64,000 nt of DNA from Paenibacillus_AP thailandensis (GCF_042685365.1 NZ_JBHUMY010000008.1:1-64000), one strand, 5' to 3'; positions 8,218 to 17,171 are shown, counted from the first letter of the stretch. Made by a program: numbers and translations. The notes: generated by a model from the letters alone, not told the origin.

Positions 8218-8778
8218 CTACTTGCGTTCAAAATGTTTCCAAAGCTCGGCGTTCGACGTCGTTACCGCGGAAGCTCCCGCCGCAAGCGCCTGCTCCACGT
8301 CGTTTACGGTGCGGATCAAGCCTCCCGCAAAGACGGGAATACCCGTCCTTTCGGACACCTCGGTAATGATATGCGGAATGACGCCCGGCAGCACTTCGAT
8401 GTAATCGGGCTTCGTCCGCTCGAACATGGCGTAGCTTTTCTCGAGCGCGTTCGTATCCAGCAGGAACATCCGCTGAATGGCCAAGAGCCCGTTCTGCTTC
8501 GTCTTGGCGATAACGCCGGCCCGAGTGGACACGATTCCCGCGGGGCATACGACCTGGCACAAATATTCGGCCGCATACTCGTCGTTTTTAAGCCCTTCGA
8601 TCAAGTCCGCATGCAGAATCGGCTTTTTGCCGTGGGACTTTGCCAGCTGCACGATCGGCTGGAGCTGGCTTACATGCGTGTCGAGAATGACGATGTATTC
8701 ATACGAAAGCTTCAGCAGCTTCTCCAAATCTTTCACTTTACGGGCCGCCGGAAGAATCCGTTGGCGATTAGCAAGCAT
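8218..8778 (-). CDS. glpP: Glycerol-3-phosphate-responsive transcription antiterminator GlpP
   Basis: 186 residues, GlpP family (TIM-barrel-like RNA-binding regulator). Binds leader RNA of glp genes when glycerol-3-phosphate is present and prevents termination. The start at 8778 (MLANRQRILPAARKVKDLEK) follows GGGAGGAACGGATC; an upstream ATG at 8835 lies in the poly-purine leader and lacks a site. Family features seen: KKPILHADLIEGLKNDEYAAEYL, GIVSTRAGVIAKTKQNGLLAIQRMFLLD, PDYIEVLPGVIPHI and PVFAGGLIRTVNDVEQALAAGA. It heads the glpP-glpK-glpD cluster. Likely autoregulated through the leader hairpin at 8822-8870. Confidence 0.95.
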   Translation of the reverse strand: MLANRQRILPAARKVKDLEKLLKLSYEYIVILDTHVSQLQPIVQLAKSHGKKPILHADLIEGLKNDEYAAEYLCQVVCPAGIVSTRAGVIAKTKQNGLLAIQRMFLLDTNALEKSYAMFERTKPDYIEVLPGVIPHIITEVSERTGIPVFAGGLIRTVNDVEQALAAGASAVTTSNAELWKHFERK

Positions 8779-8821
8779 GATCCGTTCCTCCCGTCTGTCG
8801 GCTGAGAAAAAAAAGAAAAGG

Positions 8822-8870
8822 AAAAAATCACGCACCCGTCCCTTTATGGGGCCAAGATAACCGTGCTCTC
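8822..8870 (-). promoter_or_regulatory. Leader hairpin of the glpP-glpK transcript
   Basis: On the minus strand a weak stem-loop (GCAC at 8863-8866 pairing GTGC at 8832-8835, with inner CCCC/GGG pairing) runs into ATTTTTTCC and a longer pyrimidine run. It lies between promoter and glpP start. This is the arrangement of GlpP-controlled attenuators; the target assignment is inference. Confidence 0.5.
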
Positions 8871-8902
8871 CTTTTCTCCGTCACCATATCAACTTGCCAC
8901 TC

Positions 8903-8931
8903 ATTATATAGCAAACTGTAAGCGGTGTCTA
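8903..8931 (-). promoter_or_regulatory. glpP promoter with a degenerate cre
   Basis: -35 TAGACA (8931-8926), 17-bp spacer, -10 TATAAT (8908-8903). A cre-like TGTAAGCGGTGTCT (8917-8930, two mismatches) overlaps the spacer, which would give CcpA repression. The stretch 8932-9094 holds nothing recognisable. Confidence 0.75.
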
Positions 8932-9094
8932 TAAATAATTGCCGACCGCTTCAACGACTTGCGGAGCGCACGCCCGACAGCCCCGCAGCCCGATCCTTCT
9001 TATCGAATCAACTCATGTCCTCATTAGCGCAAGCAGCCTCGCCCCGAACGCATTCGGAGCAAGGCCGCTTGTGCTTAATGGGAACCGGTCCCGA

Positions 9095-10405
9095 CTAGTA
9101 GCCGAGAGCGGTTTTCGCTTCCTTCCACTTCGCGTTAAGCTGGTCGAAAGCAGCCTGCAAATCGTCCGCTACGATATACTCCTGGACGTAGTCGCCGACG
9201 CCGATGCCGATTTGCGCTTTGTTGGCGATTTCGTTGAACTTCGGATCCGTCGCTTCGCTTTCGATAAACGTCGGATTAAACGACTGGAATTCGGCCAATT
9301 GCGGAATCGAGGACTCTTTCGTCTTGTCGATGGGCATAAATCCGGAATCTTCCACATAACCCGATTCCTTCACGAAAAACTCGACCCATGCCATGGCGAG
9401 CTCCTTGTTCTCGCTTTCTTTGCTTACGCCAACGATATAGTCGGAGCCGAGCGGAGCGTTATATTTGCCGCTGTTGTCGTAAGGCAGCGGGAAGAAGCCG
9501 ATATCCTCCGATGCCGCGCCCGCACCGATAATTTGCGGAATAACCCAGTTGCCGAGGAAATACATGCCCGCTTTCCCCGCAGCCATTTCTCCTTTCGACA
9601 TTTCCCAGTTGTTCGTATACAGATCCTTCTCGACCCAGCCCTTCTGCACGAAGGTGCGGGCAATATTGGCGAGCGTCCCCCAAGCGTTGTCGACTTTGAA
9701 AGGCGCTTCTTCCGCCACCAGCTTCGAGACGAACTGCGGATCTCCGGCTACGTACCAAGCGGAATTGTCCGCCCAGTTGCCCATCGGCCATTGGGCGCCG
9801 AAGTTCATATAAAGCGGAATGATGTCCGCCGCTTTCAATTTTTCGGCTGCCGCATAAAGCTCGTCGAGCGTAGCGGGCACTTTGTCGATCCCTGCGGCTT
9901 CGAACGCCTTCTTGTTGTAAACGATCCCTTGCGTGTTGACGCCGGTCGTGATGCCGTACCGTTTGCCTTCATAAAGCGTGTTGTCCGCGAAGTAGACGTT
10001 CTCGAACATGGAATCCGGGAGCGGCTCGAAATATTTGCCGTACTCCGATACGGCCATTCCCGGCGGAATCATCAGCACATCGCCGGCTTCTCCGGTCGTA
10101 ATGCGAACTTGAATATCCGTCGCGTAGTTGGTAAGACCTTCAAACTCAAGCTCGGCATTCGGGTATTTCTTCTTAAATTCGGCCTCGTATTTGTCCATCG
10201 TTCCGTCGTTGACCAAATCCGTGCGGTGCGTGAGCACCTTCAGCTTGCCGCCGAGCTCGGCGGCGCCGCTCGAAGCGGATGGCTGGCTGGAGGCTTCGCC
10301 GCTTGGCGATGCGTTATTCGCCTGGTTCGAATTGTTGCCTCCGCAAGCAGCCAGAATCGATACGGTTAATGCAAGAACGAGCGCGGCTACCAAACCTTTT
10401 TTCAT
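9095..10405 (-). CDS. Sugar ABC transporter solute-binding lipoprotein
   Basis: 436 residues, extracellular binding protein family 1. Lipoprotein signal peptide with lipobox LAAC and lipidated Cys21, then a Ser/Ala/Asn-rich linker (~24-50). The mature domain has the usual order: LKVLTHRTD, FEGLTNYATDIQVRITTGEAGDVLMI, YGITTGVNTQGIVYNKKAFEAAGI, GKAGMYFLGNWV. It captures a carbohydrate outside the cell and hands it to the permease pair at 10594-12305. SD AGGGGG precedes the start. Third gene of its operon, but with its own upstream cre at 10447-10460. Closeness to xylA/B makes xylose or a xyloside a plausible substrate; this is inference only. No ATPase gene is present, as is common where a shared MsmX-type ATPase serves many importers. 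Confidence 0.9.
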   Translation of the reverse strand: MKKGLVAALVLALTVSILAACGGNNSNQANNASPSGEASSQPSASSGAAELGGKLKVLTHRTDLVNDGTMDKYEAEFKKKYPNAELEFEGLTNYATDIQVRITTGEAGDVLMIPPGMAVSEYGKYFEPLPDSMFENVYFADNTLYEGKRYGITTGVNTQGIVYNKKAFEAAGIDKVPATLDELYAAAEKLKAADIIPLYMNFGAQWPMGNWADNSAWYVAGDPQFVSKLVAEEAPFKVDNAWGTLANIARTFVQKGWVEKDLYTNNWEMSKGEMAAGKAGMYFLGNWVIPQIIGAGAASEDIGFFPLPYDNSGKYNAPLGSDYIVGVSKESENKELAMAWVEFFVKESGYVEDSGFMPIDKTKESSIPQLAEFQSFNPTFIESEATDPKFNEIANKAQIGIGVGDYVQEYIVADDLQAAFDQLNAKWKEAKTALGY

Positions 10406-10446
10406 TTCGTTACCCCCTGCACTTTGATTTTGCGTCTATACGCAAT

Positions 10447-10460
10447 TGATATCGCTTACA
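10447..10460 (-). promoter_or_regulatory. Perfect cre (CcpA site) upstream of the binding-protein gene
   Basis: TGTAAGCGATATCA on the minus strand matches TGNAARCGNWWWCA at every position, 42 nt before the start codon. Upstream, 10530-10555 holds an imperfect inverted repeat GCTAACAA / TTGTTAGGC of unknown role. Confidence 0.8.
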
Positions 10461-10593
10461 TTTACCATCTTATCTACGAGCGGGCCGAAAACAAATGAGA
10501 TTTATTTGTTTTTATTGTCATCAATTATGCTAACAACAACGATGCTTGTTAGGCGGACATTCTTTCAACAGGGAACGATAACGCGATTTCCCT

Positions 10594-11424
10594 CTACTTG
10601 ACCGCCCCGTTCGTCACTCCCGCAAAAATGTAGCGCTGCATGAACAAGAACAGCAGAACGGTCGGAATGAAAATGATAAGAATACCGGCCGAGATGACGT
10701 TAAGCTGAGCCGCGTTCGGCCCGATGAAGGAATAGATCGCCGTCGAGACGACTTTTAACTTCTGGCTCGGCATATAGAGATACGGCGTGTAAAAATCGTT
10801 ATAGATGCTGATGCTTTTCAGAATGACGAGCGTAGCCGTCGCTGGCGCAAGCAGCGGGAAGATGATCGAACGGTATATTTTGAACAAGGATGCCCCTTCG
10901 ATCATGGCGCTTTCGTCCAAATCCTTCGGGATGCTGTTCACGAACTGCAAATAAATGACGATCTGCAGCACATCCGCGCCCAAATAAAGCAGGATCGGCG
11001 CCAGCATCGTATTGTAAACGCCAAGACTTTGGATGACGCTGAAGGTTGCGACTTGCGTCGTGACCATCGGAATGACCTGCGCGACGAGATACATTCCCAT
11101 AATGCCTTTCTTCAGCTTAAAGTCGAAACGCCCGATCGCGTAGGCGACCATCGTTCCGAACATAATATTGCCGACCACCGAAACGGCAAGAACGATTAGA
11201 ATATTCCGGAAGCCGAGACCGAGATCGCCGACGTGGATCACCTTGGCGAAATTATCGAAGTTCAGGAAGTCGTCAGGCAGGGCAAGGCCCGACTGGTAAT
11301 ATTCCACCTGCGTCTTGAACGCCCCGACGACGACGGAATAGATCGGAAAGAAAACGACGAACAAGGCGATAGCGAGCGTAACATATTTGAAAACCAAAAA
11401 ACCGATCGATTGCTCTTGCTTCAT
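10594..11424 (-). CDS. Carbohydrate ABC transporter permease, MalG/AraQ type
   Basis: 276 residues with about six transmembrane segments; the first is ~14-32. The EAA loop is visible (DLDESAMIEGASLFKIYRSIIFPLLAPA), where the shared ATPase docks. Ends RYIFAGVTNGAVK as is usual in this family. Start at 11424 follows GAGGGGAG. Two bases separate it from the upstream permease stop, so the pair is translationally linked. Together they form the membrane channel for the sugar delivered by the lipoprotein at 9095-10405. Confidence 0.93.
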   Translation of the reverse strand: MKQEQSIGFLVFKYVTLAIALFVVFFPIYSVVVGAFKTQVEYYQSGLALPDDFLNFDNFAKVIHVGDLGLGFRNILIVLAVSVVGNIMFGTMVAYAIGRFDFKLKKGIMGMYLVAQVIPMVTTQVATFSVIQSLGVYNTMLAPILLYLGADVLQIVIYLQFVNSIPKDLDESAMIEGASLFKIYRSIIFPLLAPATATLVILKSISIYNDFYTPYLYMPSQKLKVVSTAIYSFIGPNAAQLNVISAGILIIFIPTVLLFLFMQRYIFAGVTNGAVK

Positions 11425-11426
11425 CT

Positions 11427-12305
11427 TTATTTCTCCCCTCTGAACAGCAGCTTCCGTTGAATGACGATGAACAGCAATACGATAACCAGAAGAACAACCG
11501 CCATCGCGGACGCCAGACCGAAATTCTGGTACTTAAATGCCGTATCGACCGTCTTGATGACGAAAGTCGACGTATCGTTGGCGCCAAGCAGCATGACGTA
11601 AGGGATGTCGAACGCTTCGAGCGCCCCCGTTAGCGTCAGAATCAGCATCAGCTCGAGCACGCTGCGGATGCTCGGGAGCGTAATGTACCGGAACCTCTGC
11701 CATCCCGACGCCCCGTCGATGGAGGCCGCTTCGTAAAGGTCGTTCGGTATCGATTGAAGAGCCCCGATAAAAATGACCATATTCAGTCCCATGTACTTCC
11801 ACATCGAGATGAAAGCCAGCGAGAAATTGACCAGCCGCTTGTCGCCCAGCCAGCTTTGTTGCCACGATTCCAGCCCAAGCGCGCCAAGAAGCGCGTTCAG
11901 CGAGCCGTATTCCATATGGTAGACGTTCTTGAACATAATGACCGTCGCCACGCTGTGCAGCACGTAGGGCAAAAACAAGGCGACGCGGAATCCGTTCCTG
12001 CCGCGCAGCCTGCCGGTCAGAATGACCGCAAAGTAGAGCGCAAAGCCAACCTGAACGAGCCCTCCGACGAAATAATAAAGATTGTTCTTGAGCGAAGCGA
12101 ACACTTCGGGCTTCGTGAAAATTTCCTTGTAGTTGTCGAAGCCGATAAAGTTCATATCCCAGCCCAAGCCGGTCCAATCCGTCAAGCTGTAATAGAGCAA
12201 AGATACGGCCGGATAATACGAGAAGGTGAGGGACAGAAGAACGGGAATGGTCAGAAACCCGAACAAAATAAGATAGCGCTGCGTTTTGTAGCTGAAGTTG
12301 AACAC
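11427..12305 (-). CDS. Carbohydrate ABC transporter permease, MalF/AraP type
   Basis: 292 residues, six predicted transmembrane segments, EAA loop NDLYEAASIDGASGWQRFRYITLPSI. The GTG start at 12305 was chosen because GAGGAGAGG lies just before it; the upstream ATG at 12326 has no ribosome site and would place the cre within 6 bp of the start. First gene of a three-gene importer operon transcribed from the promoter at 12348-12376. Confidence 0.9.
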   Translation of the reverse strand: MFNFSYKTQRYLILFGFLTIPVLLSLTFSYYPAVSLLYYSLTDWTGLGWDMNFIGFDNYKEIFTKPEVFASLKNNLYYFVGGLVQVGFALYFAVILTGRLRGRNGFRVALFLPYVLHSVATVIMFKNVYHMEYGSLNALLGALGLESWQQSWLGDKRLVNFSLAFISMWKYMGLNMVIFIGALQSIPNDLYEAASIDGASGWQRFRYITLPSIRSVLELMLILTLTGALEAFDIPYVMLLGANDTSTFVIKTVDTAFKYQNFGLASAMAVVLLVIVLLFIVIQRKLLFRGEK

Positions 12306-12331
12306 GTTCCTCTCCTCGCTTTCCATCAGAG

Positions 12332-12345
12332 TGTTACCGCTTTCA
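12332..12345 (-). promoter_or_regulatory. Perfect cre at the importer operon start
   Basis: TGAAAGCGGTAACA on the minus strand fits the full cre consensus. It begins 2 bp after the -10 box, so bound CcpA would cover the transcription start. Confidence 0.85.
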
Positions 12346-12347
12346 AG

Positions 12348-12376
12348 ATTATAAAACAGGATGATTCAAATGATAA
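12348..12376 (-). promoter_or_regulatory. Promoter of the sugar importer operon
   Basis: -35 TTATCA (12376-12371), 17-bp spacer, -10 TATAAT (12353-12348). Probably also target of the AraC-type regulator encoded just upstream. Confidence 0.75.
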
Positions 12377-12417
12377 TGGCCTTCGTTTTGTTTTATTGTC
12401 TTTATTTTTGATAATCT

Positions 12418-13923
12418 TTACCTAACAAGATCGCGGTACTCTTTGGGCGTCTTCCCGGTCATTTTTTTGAACACTTTCGTAAAATAAGCCGGATCGGGGT
12501 ATCCGACCCGCTCCCCGACCATATAGGTTTTCAAGCCGATATCCTCGCGCAGCAGCCGCTTCGCATGCTCGATACGTTCCCGGATAATGTAGTCGGTTAT
12601 CGTTTCGCCCGTCTCCGTCTTAAACAGCTTGCTTAAATAGCTGGGCGTCAAATAGACGATATCGGCCAGTTGCTGCAGCTCGAGCTCCTCCGCATAATGC
12701 TCGTGGATGTAGCATTTGATCGTTTCCACCGTCCGGTTCTCGTTTCTGGCGTTTTCCAGCAAACCGATCTTGCGCGTCATTCTTTCCTTCAGCATCTCCG
12801 CGAATGCCCGCCAGTTCTCGTAATCGCGGGGAGCGCCGAGATCCCCGAATTGTTCATTGCGAATGCTGCGAAGCTCCAATTCCTCCGCAAGGAGCGCCTC
12901 CAAATCGGAGCACGCTTCCGCAAGCTCCCGCCAGCCTAGCCGAAGCGCGGCCGTCTCGTTCAGCCACAAGCCGAACGCCTCTTCCGCACGCGCGTATTCG
13001 CCGAGCTGCAGCGCCGGAAGCAGCCCCTTCTCCGCCATTCGAAGCAGCCGGTACCTCTCCTCCTTGCGCGGAACGCGCTCCGTTTCTCCGGAGCACCAGC
13101 GGGACTCCGCGCTGTACCAGGCATGCTCGAACGCCGTCTCCGCTTCCCGATAAGCCTGCGGCAGCCAGCCGCTCCCGAAGAACACGCCGCTCATGCCGGC
13201 CTTCGCCCGCGTATGGGGCGGCATCCGCTGCAGCAGCGTCACTGCCCGTTCGCGGACCGTATTCGCATGACCGGACGGGCCAATGGAGAAAATAACCGCC
13301 TTCCGGTTGGCGTCGCTGGCCGCGATTTGCCGGTCGGCTCCCCAATCCTCCGTCAGCCCGGCCAGCTGCGCTTCCGTCAGATCCGGCGATGTGCGAAGCA
13401 GCAGAACGGCATAGGACTTGCGGAACAGCGGCATTCGGTCCAGTCTGCCGGTCACCTCCTGCAGCAGTTGCTCCGGCAATCGCCGCTCCTCCCCGCATAA
13501 CAGGAAGCTGACCAGATCGTCCGACTCCAGCCTCTCCTCGCCGCGCTCCCGCTCGAGGGTTTCGTGCACCGTCGCCAGCAGCCGATAAAGATCCTTCATA
13601 TTCACCGGCTTAAGCAAATATTCCAGCGCGCCTTGCCGCATGGCCGTCCGGGCATATTCGAAATCGTTATAGCCGCTCAGTACGGCGAATTTCGCGTTCC
13701 ATCCTTGCTCCTTCGCTTGAGCCATAAGCTGCAGGCCGCTCATCTGCGGCATTCGGATATCGGTGATGACCAGCTCAGGCTTCATTGCGGACCATTGATT
13801 AAGCAGCTCTTGGCCGCTTGCGAAAGTTCCGACGACTTCATATTGCGCTCCCGCATCCGCGATCAGCTTGCCGAGCCCAAGCCTGATCCGTTCCTCGTCG
13901 TCTACGACCGCTATTCTAAGCAT
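12418..13923 (-). CDS. Response regulator, REC plus AraC-type DNA-binding domain
   Basis: 501 residues. Receiver domain ~1-120 with DDEERIRLGL, phosphoacceptor Asp in LVITDIRMPQMSG, LSGYNDFEYA and KPVN. A long middle segment (~125-400) of the kind found in YesN-like regulators. Two AraC helix-turn-helix motifs at the end (LQQLADIVYLTPSYLSKLFK and VGERVGYPDPAYFTKVFKKMTG). Partner of the kinase at 13916-15793, with which it overlaps by 8 bp. Expected to activate the adjacent importer operon in response to extracellular sugar. Confidence 0.95.
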   Translation of the reverse strand: MLRIAVVDDEERIRLGLGKLIADAGAQYEVVGTFASGQELLNQWSAMKPELVITDIRMPQMSGLQLMAQAKEQGWNAKFAVLSGYNDFEYARTAMRQGALEYLLKPVNMKDLYRLLATVHETLERERGEERLESDDLVSFLLCGEERRLPEQLLQEVTGRLDRMPLFRKSYAVLLLRTSPDLTEAQLAGLTEDWGADRQIAASDANRKAVIFSIGPSGHANTVRERAVTLLQRMPPHTRAKAGMSGVFFGSGWLPQAYREAETAFEHAWYSAESRWCSGETERVPRKEERYRLLRMAEKGLLPALQLGEYARAEEAFGLWLNETAALRLGWRELAEACSDLEALLAEELELRSIRNEQFGDLGAPRDYENWRAFAEMLKERMTRKIGLLENARNENRTVETIKCYIHEHYAEELELQQLADIVYLTPSYLSKLFKTETGETITDYIIRERIEHAKRLLREDIGLKTYMVGERVGYPDPAYFTKVFKKMTGKTPKEYRDLVR

Positions 13924-15793
13924 CGTCCATTCCTCCCGATTCGTTCAATTTCGCTTCGATTGCGGGAAACCGGATCGCAACGACCGTGCCTCGTCCTTCT
14001 TCGCTCTCTACGGCAAGGCCGTAAGACATGCCGTAACGCAGCTTCAATCTGTCGTTTACGTTGCGCAGTCCGATGCCGCGTTCTCCGTTCCCCAACGGCT
14101 CCGGCGCTTCGAGCATTTGCCGCAAACGGTGCAAAGCCGCTTCATCCATGCCCGCGCCGTCGTCCTTGACCGAAAAGCAATGATCGCTTCCCTCCCGCCG
14201 GTAGCCGATGCAAATACGGAGCAACTGCTTCGTCTCGTCGAACCCGTGGTTCACGGCATTCTCTACGATCGGTTGAAATAGCAGCTTCATGACCCGAATG
14301 CCGCCTACCGCCGGATCCTCCGGCAATTCAAGGACGAACCGCTCCCCGTACCGGTAGTTCAGCAGCCGGATATAGGCGCGGAGATGCTCCCATTCCAGCT
14401 CGGCCGGAACGATCTCGCTCCCGGCATGAATGCTGTACCGCAGCTGCTGCCCGAGCAGCTGCACCATTTCTCCCACTTCCGTATCGTTATGAAGCACGGC
14501 CGTCATCCGAATCGTCTCCAGCGTGTTGTAGATAAAATGAGGGTTGATCTGATGCTGGAGACTTTCGAGCTCGATCTCCTTCTTCCGCTTCTCGATCCGG
14601 TAAATATCTTCAATCAGCTGTTTGATGCGGGCCATCATCCGGTTGAACGCAAGGCCGATCATTCCCGCTTCGTCGCGTCTTCGGACTGGAAAAGCGACGT
14701 CCAACCGGCCCGTCTGCACCCGCTTCATCAAGCTGACGATCGAGCGCAGCGGCCGCGTTAACGCATAAATGAGAATAAGCGAGATGACCAGGGCAAAGCT
14801 CGTCACTCCCGCTGCGGCTGCAAAGGTGTAGTTGCGCGTTTGAACGGCCTCCCGCATCAGCTGCTCCTCCGGGACGGTGATCAGCATCAGCCAGCCGGTC
14901 TGTTCCGATCTTTTATAGACGGCCAGATGCGGCTTCCCGTTCACGTCCAGATGAAAGCTGCCCTCGCCGCCCTTCGCTTTGACGAACGCTTCATTGCTTG
15001 CCATATTGCGGGCCAAATATTTTTTTTCGCTGTCGTAAATCACTTTTCCGTTGTCGTCGAAAATAAACGTCGATCCGTGCGTCGTATCGTCCAGATCGGT
15101 CACGATATTTTCGATCACCGCGATGTTCGCGTCCACCGCGATCGTGCCGATCGAACGGTAAGACTTGTCGATGATGTCCCTTACGACGGTGAACATAAAT
15201 TGATTGCTGCCGGGCAGAACCGCGATTTCCTGCGTGCTGACCAAGACGGGCTTTCCTTGGGCCGCGGACGCCATCTCCCGCCAACCGGCGTAATATTGCT
15301 GCAGATCCGACCGCTTGCCTCCGCTTTTAATGACGTAATACGGGTTGCCGTAAAGGTCGAACAAATAAACGTTGCTCGTGCCTTCCTTGATATTGTTCAT
15401 AAAATAAATGCTGCGTTCGACCTTTCGCGTAATTTGCAGCTTCACTTGATTTCCGCCCGCTTCGCCGGCCGATCCCGATTCCCCGGCGTTCGCGTAATGC
15501 CGGTTGGACATGACGAGACCGGACTGAATTTCGTTCAGATAAGACGGAATGATCGATATTTTTTTCATATCGTTGACATAGTCGTCCAGCTTGCCCATCA
15601 TTTTGCTCGATATTTGCGAGACATAAGCGACCGTGTTCGATTCGATCGTCGACGTGTAACGGAGCGCGGCGATATATGTAATAAGCCCGATCGGCAAAAT
15701 GATAAGGAACAGAAACACGACGAACAGCTTCCCTTCCATGCGGCTTGCCGGCCGTTCGGTCCATCGTCTCAGCACAGATCTCCCGACGCTCAT
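13916..15793 (-). CDS. Sensor histidine kinase, LytS/YesM type
   Basis: 625 residues. TM1 ~22-45, a large extracellular Cache-like sensor region (~46-305), TM2 ~308-330, HAMP (~332-385), then the His_kinase motif with phosphoaccepting His in LQHQINPHFIYNTLE and an HATPase_c domain (ENAVNHG, DDGAGMD, GIGLRNVNDRL). The start codon follows directly on the lacI stop (TAAATG), and the end overlaps the response regulator. Co-transcription with a lacI gene suggests combined extracellular and intracellular sensing of one sugar. Confidence 0.95.
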   Translation of the reverse strand: MSVGRSVLRRWTERPASRMEGKLFVVFLFLIILPIGLITYIAALRYTSTIESNTVAYVSQISSKMMGKLDDYVNDMKKISIIPSYLNEIQSGLVMSNRHYANAGESGSAGEAGGNQVKLQITRKVERSIYFMNNIKEGTSNVYLFDLYGNPYYVIKSGGKRSDLQQYYAGWREMASAAQGKPVLVSTQEIAVLPGSNQFMFTVVRDIIDKSYRSIGTIAVDANIAVIENIVTDLDDTTHGSTFIFDDNGKVIYDSEKKYLARNMASNEAFVKAKGGEGSFHLDVNGKPHLAVYKRSEQTGWLMLITVPEEQLMREAVQTRNYTFAAAAGVTSFALVISLILIYALTRPLRSIVSLMKRVQTGRLDVAFPVRRRDEAGMIGLAFNRMMARIKQLIEDIYRIEKRKKEIELESLQHQINPHFIYNTLETIRMTAVLHNDTEVGEMVQLLGQQLRYSIHAGSEIVPAELEWEHLRAYIRLLNYRYGERFVLELPEDPAVGGIRVMKLLFQPIVENAVNHGFDETKQLLRICIGYRREGSDHCFSVKDDGAGMDEAALHRLRQMLEAPEPLGNGERGIGLRNVNDRLKLRYGMSYGLAVESEEGRGTVVAIRFPAIEAKLNESGGMDDA

Positions 15794-16852
15794 TTAATCC
15801 GCCGCTTTCGCATAGGCCGTCGACTCGCGCAGCACGAAGTCTCCCGCCAGCATTATTTTCTCCTGCGGGCTGTCCGGCTGCGCCACTCTTCTCAGCAGCG
15901 TTTCGACCGAGCGGCGGCCGAGCGCTTCCTTATGGACGTGGACCGTGCTAAGCGTCGGCGACGAAAGAGCAGCGTCCTCAATGTTGTCAAAGCCCGTTAC
16001 GGAGCAGCGCTCCGGAACCGCAATGCCCATTCGTCCGAGCACCGTCATCACGCATATGGCAATGGAATCGTTCGCGCAGACGAACGCGGTCGGCAGCTCC
16101 TTCATGCGCTTCATGATGCGCTCGAGCGCCTCCGTCATTTCCGAACGGTTGTCGCCTTCGAAGGCGAGCAGCTCCTCCTCCTGAACGGCGGCGATCCCTT
16201 GCTCCTTCAGCATCGAGCGGTAGCCTTGATAGCGGTCGGCGAAGCTGCGCGAATAACGGATATTGCCGACGAATTGCAGCTTCCGGTGGCCGCAGCCGAG
16301 CAGGTAATTCGTTACCCGCCGCATGCATTCCGTATTGTTCATAAACAGCGTATCCGACGGAATAAGCGGATCCTCATGGTCGACGAGCACGAACGGTATG
16401 CCCAGGCTTCGAATTTCGAGCAGCAGCTGGGAGGAAATAAGACCGACGCCGATAATGCCGCGAACGCCGCTCGGATTGATCAAATTGGAGAAGCTGTCCT
16501 TGAATTGATCCGTGACGATCACCATTCCGATGCCTCTCGCTTCGAGCTCCGCGGTAATGCCGTCGATAATTCTTCCCCAATATAACGAATCGCGCGTCTG
16601 ATACCTAACATTCGGCACGAGTACGATAACGGTTTCGGGCGATGACACGCCGCTTGGGTCCGCATCGTTTTTTTTCGCGGCCGCCTTCGGCGGCTTGCCT
16701 GCGAAGTATCCGAGCTGCGTCGCCGTATGGACGATTTTCTCTCTCGTTTCCAGACTGACGCCGGGCTTGCCTGAAAGCGCTTTAGAAACTGCGAATTTCG
16801 AAAGGCCGAGATGATCGGCAATTTGCTGCATCGTAACCTTGTTGCCCGCCAT
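15794..16852 (-). CDS. LacI-family transcriptional regulator
   Basis: 352 residues. N-terminal LacI HTH (MQQIADHLGLSKFAVSKALSGKPGV), hinge, a basic linker KPPKAAAKKND, then a periplasmic-binding-protein-like effector domain with GIIGVGL, VLVDHEDP, RYQGYRSML, AFVCANDSIA, GFDNIEDAALSSP and TVHVHKEALGRRSVE. The effector is presumably a sugar. First gene of a lacI-kinase-regulator operon. Two dyads over its own promoter suggest autoregulation. Confidence 0.95.
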   Translation of the reverse strand: MAGNKVTMQQIADHLGLSKFAVSKALSGKPGVSLETREKIVHTATQLGYFAGKPPKAAAKKNDADPSGVSSPETVIVLVPNVRYQTRDSLYWGRIIDGITAELEARGIGMVIVTDQFKDSFSNLINPSGVRGIIGVGLISSQLLLEIRSLGIPFVLVDHEDPLIPSDTLFMNNTECMRRVTNYLLGCGHRKLQFVGNIRYSRSFADRYQGYRSMLKEQGIAAVQEEELLAFEGDNRSEMTEALERIMKRMKELPTAFVCANDSIAICVMTVLGRMGIAVPERCSVTGFDNIEDAALSSPTLSTVHVHKEALGRRSVETLLRRVAQPDSPQEKIMLAGDFVLRESTAYAKAAD

Positions 16853-16886
16853 ATGCTGCCACCCTTCACTATTCTTGTTTATTTTT

Positions 16887-16920
16887 TGTTATCATAACAC
16901 AGGTTTTGTTAGCAAAACAA
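16887..16920 (-). promoter_or_regulatory. lacI operon promoter with two overlapping dyads
   Basis: -35 TTGTTT (16920-16915), 18-bp spacer, -10 TATGAT (16896-16891). TGTTATCATAACA (16887-16899) is a perfect dyad over the -10. GTTTTGTTAGCAAAAC (16903-16918, one mismatched pair) covers the spacer and -35. Likely LacI-type operators. Confidence 0.6.
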
Positions 16921-16979
16921 TTTGAAAATGATTAACGGCCTCCTTTCGCCTTGAGCATCGCCATTCATCGATATCACAT

Positions 16980-17022
16980 GCAAAAACGGCATCGTCCCGG
17001 GAAGGGTCAATGCCGTTTTTGC
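16980..17022. terminator. Strong hairpin between xylB and lacI
   Basis: Arms GCAAAAACGGCAT and ATGCCGTTTTTGC. It insulates lacI from upstream transcription on the minus strand. The rest of 17023-17171 shows nothing coding. Confidence 0.65.
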
Positions 17023-17171
17023 TTGTTTATGCGATTAAGATGCCGGCCGGGTCAGCTTCGAGGAAGTGATCTGTAAACGAACAGGTATAAAGCGATAAAC
17101 TCGTCCACCTTCAACTGTATTTATGCAATTAAGTTCTTCAACCGGTTATTGTTCACTGGAGACGCAAGCGC

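Noticed and set aside
8939..10369. 476-residue open frame antisense to the binding-protein gene
   Set aside because: Shadow of the lipoprotein gene; no start site or domain.
14840..16585. 581-residue open frame antisense to the kinase and lacI
   Set aside because: Spans two conserved genes on the other strand; Arg/His-rich shadow frame.
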